NCBI GenBank assembly: GCA_016710165.1 | Contig: JADJLJ010000005.1 | Location: forward strand, 124,001-188,000 | DNA: 64,000 nt | Direction of reading: 5' to 3' | From: Chitinophagaceae bacterium | GTDB taxonomy: Bacteria > Bacteroidota > Bacteroidia > Chitinophagales > Chitinophagaceae | Part shown: positions 1 to 7,674 of the stretch, piece by piece | Layout of the letters: every line of letters begins with the position of its first letter | How positions within the stretch are numbered: position 1 is the stretch's first letter | Notes under the pieces: model-generated | The model's input: only the letters and a program-made list of their open reading frames with translations | What the model was told of the DNA's origin: nothing | The model's database searches: none | Program-made: the position numbers and the translations under genes

Positions 1-1
1 G

Positions 2-703
2 AAAGTGCTGATCGATGATAAACCGGTGGAACTGGATTCAAAACAACTGCAGGATCTTTTGGAGAGCATGCCGGGCAGTATGATCGAAAAGATAGAAGTG
101 ATGACCACGCCGCCACCGCAGTACGCCAATGAACGGGGCGGGGTGATAAACATTGTTACCAGGAAGGGGAAGGTTGGGTTTAATGCACGGATAAATGTGA
201 GTTATGGCACCCGGGGCGAAGCAGCCATCAGTGGCAACATGACCTACCGGAAGAATAAATTCACGCTTAATTTTTCAGCGGGATTTGGATACAATGAATA
301 CAAGGGCAACAGTTACAGTAACCGCCGGAATTTTTATACCGATTCATCTACCTATTTCAATACGGTTGGCAACAGCGGTAATAATAACCGGCGGCCAAAC
401 ATACGGCTGAGTGTGGATTATGACCTGAACAAGCGGAACAGCCTGAATTTCACATCGCAGTACAACAGCAACAATTCTGCCAGTGAGAATGAGACCGGGT
501 ACAGCAACCTGAACCGGTTCTACGAAGTGTATAAACTGAGCAACCGTACCACCGGTACATCCAATGAGAGCTGGAATCCGAACTTCAATATTACCTATAC
601 CTATAAGGGAAAGAACCCGAAAGAGGTTTTAAGACTGATCGGCGGGTTGAACTACAATGCATACAATAATGAACGGGATTTTTACCAGCAGTACCTGAAC
701 TAA
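2..703 (+). CDS. TonB-dependent receptor, middle fragment (5' truncated, interrupted)
   Basis: The frame is open from the window edge, so the signal peptide and most of the plug lie outside. The visible part starts at the end of a plug domain (VEVMTTPP-like stretch 'KIEVMTTPPPQYANERGG', 'INIVTRKG') and continues into outer-membrane beta-strands rich in Asn, Tyr and Thr. This is the Bacteroidota outer-membrane beta-barrel (PF14905-like) type of receptor, expected to import substrates with TonB-ExbBD energy. The frame ends in TAA at 701-703 after 'FYQQYLN'. The same barrel resumes in another frame at 705. Family identity is confident; the substrate is unknown. Confidence 0.85.
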   Translation, partial: KVLIDDKPVELDSKQLQDLLESMPGSMIEKIEVMTTPPPQYANERGGVINIVTRKGKVGFNARINVSYGTRGEAAISGNMTYRKNKFTLNFSAGFGYNEYKGNSYSNRRNFYTDSSTYFNTVGNSGNNNRRPNIRLSVDYDLNKRNSLNFTSQYNSNNSASENETGYSNLNRFYEVYKLSNRTTGTSNESWNPNFNITYTYKGKNPKEVLRLIGGLNYNAYNNERDFYQQYLN

Positions 704-704
704 T

Positions 705-1739
705 GTGCTGAACACCGCGTTTTACAAGAAACCGGAGAATATTTTTGTGAAGAATGAACTGCTGAGCAACGACTTTCTTTTTCACCAGACCATTTTCGGG
801 TTGCGGGCATCTGTGCGGTATGATTTTATGCCCGACTTTTATATCAATGCCGGGTTGCAGGCAGAACATACCGTTACCAGTTTCGATATCAGGAACAGCA
901 GTGAACGTTACCCGAATAATTACTGGTCGGCTTTGCCCTTTGGTACACTGATGAAAAAATGGACGAATGACGTGAGCATTACATTCAGCTATAAGCGGAC
1001 CATTCAACGGCCCCGCCTGAATGAACTGAACCCAAGCACGGACTATGCGGATCCGTACAACACCCGTTCCGGCAACCCTTACCTGCAGCCTTATTATGCC
1101 GATAATTTTGACCTGATCTTTGGCAAGTGGAATAAACAGTACAACATCAATGCCTCGGTTGGATACAATGCCCTGCAGGATATTTACAGTTCAATAAGAA
1201 CCCTGCTGCCCGACGGGAAGACCTTTACCACCTGGCAAAACATAAGCGGAAGAAAGGAGTACGAAGCCAGCATCTGGGGAGGTTATACTCTCAGCAAGAA
1301 AGCCAAGGCCAACCTGAGTTTTGGATATACGTACAATGTGTACAGCCTGTACGACCGGTCGGTACGGTATTTCCGCAATGGGGGTTCCTTTTACTCAACG
1401 CTGAACGGCACTTACCAGTTCACCGATGTTATGAATGCCAATGCAAGTTTTACATTCAACCGGTTTGCCAACCCGCAGGGAACGATACGAAATACACTGA
1501 GCATGAATGTTGGGGTTCAACGCAAGTTCTTCGCCAAACGGTTCATCATAACGGTCAACATCATTGATCCCTTCCGCCAGCAGCAGAACAGGAATTTTAC
1601 GTACGGAAGTAATTTCAGCCTGGAGAGTTTCAGTACTACCAACACAAGGAACTACCGCATCGCCCTGAGCTATATCTTCAGGAAGAATCCTAAAAAATCG
1701 GGCAGGGAGGAACTGCTGAAGAAATTGCAGAAGAAATAA
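705..1739 (+). CDS. TonB-dependent receptor, C-terminal barrel fragment
   Basis: This is the C-terminal half of the receptor that begins before the window. Landmarks are 'LLSNDFLFHQTIFGLRASVRY', 'NELNPSTDYADPYNTRSGNP' and a final strand ending in 'ALSYIFRK', all usual for PF14905-like barrels. The GTG at 705 is only the first possible start in the frame and is unlikely to be a true initiation site. From memory of the family, roughly 50 to 60 residues normally lie between 'QQYLN' and 'KKPENIF', and these are missing here. So the break looks like an internal deletion plus frame change, not a single-base slip. It is either a pseudogene or an assembly collapse. Confidence 0.8.
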   Translation: MLNTAFYKKPENIFVKNELLSNDFLFHQTIFGLRASVRYDFMPDFYINAGLQAEHTVTSFDIRNSSERYPNNYWSALPFGTLMKKWTNDVSITFSYKRTIQRPRLNELNPSTDYADPYNTRSGNPYLQPYYADNFDLIFGKWNKQYNINASVGYNALQDIYSSIRTLLPDGKTFTTWQNISGRKEYEASIWGGYTLSKKAKANLSFGYTYNVYSLYDRSVRYFRNGGSFYSTLNGTYQFTDVMNANASFTFNRFANPQGTIRNTLSMNVGVQRKFFAKRFIITVNIIDPFRQQQNRNFTYGSNFSLESFSTTNTRNYRIALSYIFRKNPKKSGREELLKKLQKK

Positions 1740-1749
1740 CGGGAATTGT

Positions 1750-2268
1750 TTAACCGGTCTTTGCTGCAAGATCCAGTCGTTTGGCAAGCCAGCTGTCTTT
1801 TACCGGTATCAGCCATTTGTCCAGCAATTCTTTTTTGGTAAGAACCGTATTGTTGAAATACAGGGTTCCGGGCGTAACGAAGCCATTCCGAACCGCATAA
1901 TCCAGTTGGTTAAGGGGGAGCAGCTGTACCTTGTCTTTAATAACAAAGGCCAGGCTCTGCCGGTCGAACATCTGTACCTGGAATTTTTCTTCAATGGCTT
2001 TGATGACATGAACAGAACTGTCGGTGCTGCAGCCGCCGACCGCAGTGTCTGATTCATCGGCCATGATCACGATGAACTGCCCGAAGAATAGATTGGCATA
2101 TCCTTTCACCGGGGCGCCATGACTTTTCCAGCCGGCCACAAATTCATTCAGCATGTGTTCCATCTGGAGGGCTTCGCTGATAAAGAATAAACGACTGCTT
2201 TGATAGATCCACACCCGCGAGTTGTCGTTAAGATCAGTGGGTATGTGTGATTGAAAGTCTAAATTCAT
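1750..2268 (-). CDS. Conserved Bacteroidota protein of unknown function ('SRVWIYQ' family)
   Basis: A 172-residue soluble protein without signal peptide or membrane segment. The N-terminal 'NSRVWIYQSSR', the central 'GGCSTDSSVHVIKAIE' and the C-terminal 'DSWLAKR' match a small family that is widespread in Bacteroidota and often mislabelled 'ABC transporter ATPase'. No Walker motif is present, so that label is not supported. It lies 9 nt downstream of the Fe-S protein gene on the same strand, and the spacer plus its start codon sit in an AT-rich repeat (2261-2291). Co-transcription is likely. Function unknown. Confidence 0.75.
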   Translation of the reverse strand: MNLDFQSHIPTDLNDNSRVWIYQSSRLFFISEALQMEHMLNEFVAGWKSHGAPVKGYANLFFGQFIVIMADESDTAVGGCSTDSSVHVIKAIEEKFQVQMFDRQSLAFVIKDKVQLLPLNQLDYAVRNGFVTPGTLYFNNTVLTKKELLDKWLIPVKDSWLAKRLDLAAKTG

Positions 2269-2277
2269 TATTCATTT

Positions 2278-3060
2278 TTAATTCTTCATTGATAAGGCTA
2301 CGAGTTCCGCAATGTCCAGTACCTGCACTTCTTCCTCTTTGTTATTGTTCTTCACACCATCGGTCATCATGGTATTGCAGAAGGGGCAGGCAGCGGCGAT
2401 CACAGAAGCACCGGTTTCCAGGGCTTCGTTGGTACGTTCAAAATTGATACGGGTGGTCCCTTTTTCTTCTTCCTTGAACATTTGTGCACCACCGGCACCG
2501 CAACAAAGGCCATTACTCCTGCATCGTTTCATTTCCACCAGGGAAGCATCCAGGGCTTCCAGTACCTTACGGGGCGCTTCATAAATATCATTGGCCCGGC
2601 CCAGGTAACAACTGTCGTGGTAAGTGATCTTTTTCCCTTTGTACGTTCCGCCTTCCGCCATTTTTATCTTGCCTTCATCGATCAGTTGCTGCAGGAAGCT
2701 GGCGTGATGGATCACTTCATAATTGCCTCCCAGTTCGGGGTATTCATTTTTCAGGGTATTAAAACAATGCGGGCAGGCCGTTACAATTTTCTTTACTCCA
2801 TACCCGTTCAGGACCTGTATGTTCTGGTATGCCATCATCTGGAACATGAATTCGTTGCCTGCACGCCTGGCCGGGTCACCGGTACACATTTCTTCTTTTC
2901 CCAGGATGGCGTATCGGATGCCTACTTTATCCAGGATGCTCACAAATGCCCTGGTTATTTTTTGTGCCCGCTGGTCAAAACTTCCGGCACAGCCAACCCA
3001 GAATAATACTTCGGGGCTTTCGCCCTTTGCCATCATTTCGGCCATTGTTGGAACATGCAT
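2278..3060 (-). CDS. (Fe-S)-binding protein with two CCG cysteine-rich domains
   Basis: 260 residues from ATG at 3060. Two CCG-type cysteine clusters are visible: 'WVGCAGSFDQR'...'MCTGDPARR'...'TACPHCFNTLKNEYPELGG' and 'YHDSCYLGR'...'GLCCGAGGAQMF'...'AACPFCNTM'. This architecture is that of heterodisulfide reductase subunit B, GlpC and LutA-like proteins, which pass electrons through Fe-S clusters. Its usual partner, a 4Fe-4S dicluster membrane protein, is not in the window. The frame stays open upstream to 3228, but a -7 box (TACTTTTG, 3110-3117) lies inside that extension and the family begins near 'MHVPTMAEMMA', so 3060 is the better start. Confidence 0.85.
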   Translation of the reverse strand: MHVPTMAEMMAKGESPEVLFWVGCAGSFDQRAQKITRAFVSILDKVGIRYAILGKEEMCTGDPARRAGNEFMFQMMAYQNIQVLNGYGVKKIVTACPHCFNTLKNEYPELGGNYEVIHHASFLQQLIDEGKIKMAEGGTYKGKKITYHDSCYLGRANDIYEAPRKVLEALDASLVEMKRCRSNGLCCGAGGAQMFKEEEKGTTRINFERTNEALETGASVIAAACPFCNTMMTDGVKNNNKEEEVQVLDIAELVALSMKN

Positions 3061-3109
3061 ACAATAATTTTTATCAGGATTTGATGAATGCTGCAATATA
3101 CTGCTTCTG

Positions 3110-3117
3110 CAAAAGTA
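3110..3117 (-). promoter_or_regulatory. Bacteroidota -7 promoter element for the Fe-S protein
   Basis: Reads TACTTTTG on the minus strand, an exact fit to TAnnTTTG, about 50 nt upstream of the ATG at 3060. No convincing -33 element was found. Confidence 0.5.
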
Positions 3118-3234
3118 AAATATTCTTTTTTGAACCACATAGGAACATAGAAGTTCAGGTTGGCACATGGTTGTATTCATATGTGTCCTGTATGGTTCAA
3201 TGTATTTATATAACCCTGCCTGCTTCATTTTAAA

Positions 3235-3242
3235 TATCTTTG
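3235..3242 (+). promoter_or_regulatory. Bacteroidota -7 promoter element for the ATP-grasp gene
   Basis: TATCTTTG fits TAnnTTTG and ends 5 nt before the proposed GTG start at 3248. Transcription would begin at or very near the start codon, so the message may be leaderless. Confidence 0.5.
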
Positions 3243-3247
3243 TGCCA

Positions 3248-4297
3248 GTGAAGAATATCGTTCAGCGAATAACAAATTGGGAAGCCTGGCCCTTCAGGTT
3301 GCTTTATGCGCCCATCGCCCCCATGTGGGTCTGGTATATGATCCGTTCCGGTTCTGTATGGTTCTTTACACCCAGCAATCCAAAGATCACTTTCGGTGGT
3401 ATGGATGGGGAACCCAAGAAGGAAATGTATGACCTGCTGCCCAAAGAAATGTACCCGGGAACTTTCAATGTCATGCCCCGGCTGCATTTTGATGAAGTGA
3501 AAGCATTGTTGCAGCAAAGCGGCATTCAATATCCCTTTGTTGTAAAACCCGAAGTGGGCTGCCAGGGCATCCTGTTCCGGAAGATCGATACGGAAGAAGA
3601 GTTGTTGCATTATCATTCCAGAATGCCGGTCGAATACATTATACAGGCGCTGGTAAGTTATCCAATGGAAGTAAGTGTGTTCTATGTCCGCCATCCGCTG
3701 CAAAAAAATGGAAGGGTAACCGGGTTCCTGCATAAGATCCCCCTGCAGGTCACCGGCAATGGAAAGGATACGCTGGAACAACTGGTCAAAAAACATCCCA
3801 AGGGGCATAAAAGGATGGGGGAGATGCACAGCAAACATAAGAACCGCTGGAATGATGTTATTCCTGCAGGAGAAAAGTATATGCTTAGTTATGCTGCCAA
3901 TCATAACCGCGGCGCCCACTTTGTTGACCTGAAAGAGCATATTGATGAGAGGCTGGTGAGTATTTTTGATGATATCAGCCACCGCATCAATGATTTTTTT
4001 TATGGCCGGTACGACATCATGTGCACCAATGTGGAAGACCTGAAGAACGGAAAGAACTTCACCATACTGGAATACAACGGCTGCGGCGCAGAACCCAACC
4101 ATTTTTATGATACCGGCTATACCTTGCCCGGGGCCTACAAAGAAATCCTGAAGCACTGGAAAGCGCTTTACGAAATATGTAAACACAACAGCCGGCAGGG
4201 AATAAAGCCCTGGCCTTTTCAAAAAGGAAGAAAATTCCTGGCGGAGATCAATGCCCATTTTAAAGTGATAAGGGCCGTTGATGCTGAGATGCAGTAA
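3248..4297 (+). CDS. ATP-grasp domain protein (D-Ala-D-Ala ligase-like fold)
   Basis: 349 residues if translation starts at GTG 3248, giving 'MKNIVQRITNWEAWPF', which matches the usual family N-terminus (a 'WEAWPF'-like motif followed by a hydrophobic stretch). The ATP-grasp core is seen in 'YPFVVKPEVGCQGILFRK', the acidic 'YIIQALVSYPMEVSVFY' and the Mg-binding 'FTILEYNGCGAEPNHFYD'. ATP-grasp enzymes ligate a carboxylate to an amine or thiol through an acyl-phosphate. The substrate here is not known. The frame is open back to 3167, but the promoter at 3235-3242 argues against that longer form. Confidence 0.75.
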   Translation: MKNIVQRITNWEAWPFRLLYAPIAPMWVWYMIRSGSVWFFTPSNPKITFGGMDGEPKKEMYDLLPKEMYPGTFNVMPRLHFDEVKALLQQSGIQYPFVVKPEVGCQGILFRKIDTEEELLHYHSRMPVEYIIQALVSYPMEVSVFYVRHPLQKNGRVTGFLHKIPLQVTGNGKDTLEQLVKKHPKGHKRMGEMHSKHKNRWNDVIPAGEKYMLSYAANHNRGAHFVDLKEHIDERLVSIFDDISHRINDFFYGRYDIMCTNVEDLKNGKNFTILEYNGCGAEPNHFYDTGYTLPGAYKEILKHWKALYEICKHNSRQGIKPWPFQKGRKFLAEINAHFKVIRAVDAEMQ

Positions 4298-4323
4298 TAC
4301 CGGTATCAACCCTCAATGAACGC

Positions 4324-4905
4324 TTAGTAAATAGTGTACGCTGCATACCGGCCATGCTGCGTGATGGAAACGGGGATACCCGGTTCTTCTCCGATGTAAT
4401 GTAAATAAGGGATGCCGTTCCTGTCTTTAATGACTGCTATCTTGTTTTTTTGTTTCCCGGAGATCACCGCATAATGGGAGACCAGTTTTTTATAAATGAA
4501 TTCTTGCTGGCTCCTGTGATCATGCTGGGGGGCCCGGAAGCAACAACCTGTGAAAGGAACTTTGACTGCCCCGGCAGGCCTGGCTATGCTGTAAATATAT
4601 TTTTTGGAAGAGTGGGTAACTGTATGGTAAGTGATATTACCGGTCTCCACCATTCCTGCTGATCCGTTCAAAACCGTGCAGTTGAATCTTAGCGGGGCAA
4701 AAAACCGTCCGCCGTATTGCCGGGTGTAAATTTTGTAAGCGCTTTCTTTCATGCTCCAGAGCTTCCAGACCATTTCATCGGGGGATGCAGTTTCCCGGAT
4801 ATACCGTTGTTCCTGAGGCGTAAATACTTTTTCTAAAAAACCTTTCCGCTTCCAGTTGCTTTCGGCAGCCGCTGTGGCCATATCTACGATATCATTGCCG
4901 GTCAT
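4324..4905 (-). CDS. 4'-phosphopantetheinyl transferase superfamily protein
   Basis: 193 residues. The AcpS/Sfp signatures are 'GNDIVDM' at residues 3-9 (Mg-binding Asp) and 'WSMKESAYK' at 50-58 (the WxxKE motif). It transfers phosphopantetheine from CoA to the serine of a carrier protein. It is the last gene of the polyketide operon and overlaps the acyl carrier protein gene by 4 nt (4902-4905), so its natural target is almost certainly that carrier protein. The C-terminal half is less conserved but ends in a typical 'ISITQHGRYAAYTIY'-like strand. Confidence 0.88.
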   Translation of the reverse strand: MTGNDIVDMATAAAESNWKRKGFLEKVFTPQEQRYIRETASPDEMVWKLWSMKESAYKIYTRQYGGRFFAPLRFNCTVLNGSAGMVETGNITYHTVTHSSKKYIYSIARPAGAVKVPFTGCCFRAPQHDHRSQQEFIYKKLVSHYAVISGKQKNKIAVIKDRNGIPYLHYIGEEPGIPVSITQHGRYAAYTIY

Positions 4906-5156
4906 TTCTCACTGAGTTTGGCGGTTATGATCTCCATGGCTGCTTTTACGGTGAGCATTTTTTCCATCGACTCATTGTCGATGATGATGTCAAAAGCCGT
5001 TTCAATATCCAGGATCACATCCACCAGGTTGGCAGAATTGATCTTGAGGTCCTTCAGGAAGTCGGAGTTTTCATGTAGGTTCTTAAATCCTTCCTGGTCC
5101 TTTACATAGGGCTTAACGATCTCTTTCAGCGATCCTATTAATTCTTCATTGGTCAT
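4902..5156 (-). CDS. Acyl carrier protein with atypical attachment motif
   Basis: 84 residues, the usual ACP length, with a helical pattern and acidic character. The expected DSL attachment motif is replaced by 'INSANLVDV', where Ser41 is the likely phosphopantetheine site. It overlaps the ketosynthase by 4 nt upstream and the phosphopantetheinyl transferase by 4 nt downstream. This suggests a dedicated carrier for the operon, separate from the housekeeping AcpP. It probably tethers the growing acyl chain for the ketosynthase, dehydratase and enoyl reductase, and donates it to the type III PKS (inference). Confidence 0.88.
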   Translation of the reverse strand: MTNEELIGSLKEIVKPYVKDQEGFKNLHENSDFLKDLKINSANLVDVILDIETAFDIIIDNESMEKMLTVKAAMEIITAKLSEK

Positions 5157-6430
5157 CCATTGTATTTTTTAAAGATGATGCAGCTGTTTATATCGCCAAA
5201 TCCGAAACTGGCTTTGGCGATCACCTGCAATTTATCTGTTTCTATAAGTTTTTGCGGTATTTTTTCCGGGCCGATCAACGCTGCGATCTCAGGATGTATG
5301 TCCTCGCAGTTGATGGAAGGGAAGATGAAATCATTTTTCAGTCCCAATACAGCGGCCACGCATTCAATAGCCCCTGAAGCGCCGAGGCAATGGCCGGTCA
5401 TGGATTTTAAGGAATGGATATAAGGAAAATCCTTTCCCTTCCTGTTCAATGCTTCCGACCAGTTCTTTATTTCGGTGGCATCTTTTGAGGTTGCTGTCAG
5501 GTGCCCGTTGATCAGGTCTATCTCATCCGCAGTGATCCCTGCATTCTCAATTGCCGTTTTAATGCAGCGTTGTACGGCCGTTGAATTCGGTGCGGTCATT
5601 GTACCATCACTTCTTTGTCCGCCTGAATTAACTGCACCCCCAAGTACTTCTCCATAAATTCCTGCACCCCTTTCCAAAGCGCTTTCCAATGATTCCAATA
5701 CCAGGGCACCGGCGCCGCTTCCCGGTACAAAGCCGCTTGCCGTTGCACTCATGGGCCGGGATGCTTTTTCCGGGGTGTTATTATGTTTATAAGTAGTTAC
5801 CTTCAGGGCATCAAAGCCGCCCCAGATATACGGACCATGATCACTGCATCCTCCTGCAAGCATCCGCTTTGCTTTCCCGGATTGTATGCGCTCAAACCCC
5901 ATTAAAACAGCATCGGTGCCGGTACAACAGGCAGATGAGTTGGTGGTGACCAGGTTTCCGAGCCCGATCATTCCGCTTAAATAAGCAGATATCCCGCTTG
6001 CCATGATCTGCAGAACAGTGGTGCTTCCCAGTGTCTTAACATTACCGGCATCTACTTTATAAATGGCCTCCCTGTATTTTTCTACACCGGAAGTACCGGT
6101 GCCGAACACGGTTCCGCTGTCCCAGTCAGGATCTTCCGTTCCACTCATGACCAAACCGGCGTCATTCCATGCATCCATACCGGCCATACAGCCGTATAGG
6201 ATACCGGAGCTGTTAAAATTCCTTAATTGGAGCGGGGACAGGTACTGTTGTTTCAATTCTTCCGGCACAGGTGGGATGCCGCCAACGCAACAGGAAAATT
6301 TCAGATCTTCCAGCTCTTTATAAAAACAGATACCGGAAACACCTTTTTTTATGGCATAGGTAAATGCCGGGATACCGACACCGTTTGGTGCAGCCACGCC
6401 AATACCTGTTATAACTACCCGGTTGCTCAC
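5153..6430 (-). CDS. Beta-ketoacyl-ACP synthase (FabF-like ketosynthase)
   Basis: 425 residues, full length for KAS II. The catalytic Cys168 lies in 'NSSACCTGTDA', followed by an unusual second Cys169. The two histidines are His310 in 'LINGHLTATSKD' (family NAHGTST) and His347 in 'SLKSMTGHCLGASGA', with Lys342 present. So the Cys-His-His decarboxylative condensation machinery is intact. Malonyl-ACP extension of an ACP-bound chain is the expected reaction. It overlaps FabZ-like and ACP genes by 4 nt each, which implies translational coupling in the operon. Confidence 0.88.
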   Translation of the reverse strand: MSNRVVITGIGVAAPNGVGIPAFTYAIKKGVSGICFYKELEDLKFSCCVGGIPPVPEELKQQYLSPLQLRNFNSSGILYGCMAGMDAWNDAGLVMSGTEDPDWDSGTVFGTGTSGVEKYREAIYKVDAGNVKTLGSTTVLQIMASGISAYLSGMIGLGNLVTTNSSACCTGTDAVLMGFERIQSGKAKRMLAGGCSDHGPYIWGGFDALKVTTYKHNNTPEKASRPMSATASGFVPGSGAGALVLESLESALERGAGIYGEVLGGAVNSGGQRSDGTMTAPNSTAVQRCIKTAIENAGITADEIDLINGHLTATSKDATEIKNWSEALNRKGKDFPYIHSLKSMTGHCLGASGAIECVAAVLGLKNDFIFPSINCEDIHPEIAALIGPEKIPQKLIETDKLQVIAKASFGFGDINSCIIFKKYNG

Positions 6431-6873
6431 TTGTTGTATATTATGATCCCGGAAATGGTACCGCTGCAGACAATTTCACCCGAAGCGTTCCTCATTTCCA
6501 CTTCGCATTTCAGTTTATTGAAACGAAAATATTTTTTTTGAGATGTAACCGTTACTTTTTCACCCGGAAAGACAGGGGCAAGAAAGTCCACTTCAACAGA
6601 ACTAAGGGCGATCATTGGCATCGGTGTTCCGGCTGCAATATCATCCTTTAATAAATAGATGCCCAGGCAAACAACGCCGATCTGTGCCATCGTTTCTGTA
6701 AGAATGACTCCAGGCGTTACCGGGAAATCTTTAAAATGTCCCTGGTAAAAACATTCTTCGGGTTTGTATGTGTAACTTCCTTTTGCTCCGCTCTCTGTTA
6801 TTTCATGCAATTCATCGGCAAACAAAAAGGGTGGAGAGTAGGGTAGCAGGTTCAATATTTCTTTTGTAGTCAT
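6427..6873 (-). CDS. 3-hydroxyacyl-ACP dehydratase, FabZ-like hotdog protein
   Basis: 148 residues with a hotdog fold. The FabZ active-site helix is recognised in 'GHFKDFPVTPGVILTETMAQ', giving catalytic His46 and Glu60. The enzyme would dehydrate 3-hydroxyacyl-ACP to trans-2-enoyl-ACP. It lies 3 nt after the enoyl reductase gene and overlaps the ketosynthase by 4 nt, so it belongs to the same transcript. Confidence 0.85.
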   Translation of the reverse strand: MTTKEILNLLPYSPPFLFADELHEITESGAKGSYTYKPEECFYQGHFKDFPVTPGVILTETMAQIGVVCLGIYLLKDDIAAGTPMPMIALSSVEVDFLAPVFPGEKVTVTSQKKYFRFNKLKCEVEMRNASGEIVCSGTISGIIIYNK

Positions 6874-6876
6874 TGC

Positions 6877-7674
6877 TCAATTTATATGTTCGCCTCCATC
6901 TGCTATGATAGTACTTCCGTTTATCCAGGCAGCTTCATCCTTACATAAAAGATAAACAACATCTGCCACATCTTCAGGGGTTGTTAACCGTTTAAAGGGG
7001 TTCCGGTCCATTGCATGTGCCTTTAGCTGCTCATGCCCGGGGATCATCCGGAACGAAGCGGTATCGGTAACGCCGGCCTGTACGCAATTTGCTTTTATAC
7101 CGTAGGGGGCAAATTCCAGTGCAATATTCCGGGTGATGGCTTCCAGTGCAGCTTTGGCAGCCGATACGGCAGCATAGCTCCTGAACGCTTTTGTATTTCC
7201 TTCGCTGCTGAAACTGATGACCCTGGCATCGGCTGCAAATAGTTTGTTCTCATAAAGCAGTTTTGTCCAGTCATACAAACTGATGGCCATTGACTCCAGC
7301 GTCAGATGAAAATCATCATTCTGCAAGGAAGGTTGTTCATTACCGGTCATCGGTTTTAAATTGCCCTTTGCAATGCTGTGCACAAGCGCCCTTATTTTTC
7401 CCTGTTCACCCAGTTTTTCCCGGATCGTGTTAAGGATCGCATCTCTTTTTTCCGCCTGCATGGCGTCTTTATTGAACGCTAAAAGATCAACACCGGTTGC
7501 TTTTATCTGTGCAAACGCCTGTTCAATGGCCGGCATGTCTGTTTTGCTGTTGCGGTGTACAACCATGATATGGCAGCCATGCATGGCCAGTTTTTTGGCT
7601 GTGGCCAGGCCCAATCCCGAAGAACCCCCGAGAATGAGTGCCCAGTAATTTTTATTTTCAAATTCCTTTACCAT
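6877..7674 (-). CDS. SDR-family enoyl-ACP reductase, FabL-like
   Basis: 265 residues. The Rossmann loop is 'GGSSGLG' (16-22). The active site has Tyr167 and Lys174 spaced Y-x6-K ('SYAAVSAAKAALE'), the spacing of FabI/FabL enoyl reductases, not the YxxxK of FabG. The 'VHSIAKGNL' segment and the 'SFSSEGNTKAFRSY' region also resemble FabL. It is therefore called an enoyl-ACP reductase, not a ketoreductase. It overlaps the type III PKS gene by 7 nt. A dedicated ketoreductase is not seen in the operon, so housekeeping FabG may supply that step (inference). Confidence 0.82.
   Translation of the reverse strand: MVKEFENKNYWALILGGSSGLGLATAKKLAMHGCHIMVVHRNSKTDMPAIEQAFAQIKATGVDLLAFNKDAMQAEKRDAILNTIREKLGEQGKIRALVHSIAKGNLKPMTGNEQPSLQNDDFHLTLESMAISLYDWTKLLYENKLFAADARVISFSSEGNTKAFRSYAAVSAAKAALEAITRNIALEFAPYGIKANCVQAGVTDTASFRMIPGHEQLKAHAMDRNPFKRLTTPEDVADVVYLLCKDEAAWINGSTIIADGGEHIN

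Noticed and set aside
591..1007. Minus-strand frame opposite the broken TonB receptor
   Set aside because: Antisense shadow without recognisable features; the plus strand carries the barrel sequence.
3061..3228. N-terminal extension of the Fe-S protein
   Set aside because: It covers a promoter box and has no family sequence; ATG 3060 fits the family.
3230..4309. Long minus-strand frame opposite the ATP-grasp gene
   Set aside because: It is the antisense shadow of a gene with clear ATP-grasp motifs and shows no family of its own.
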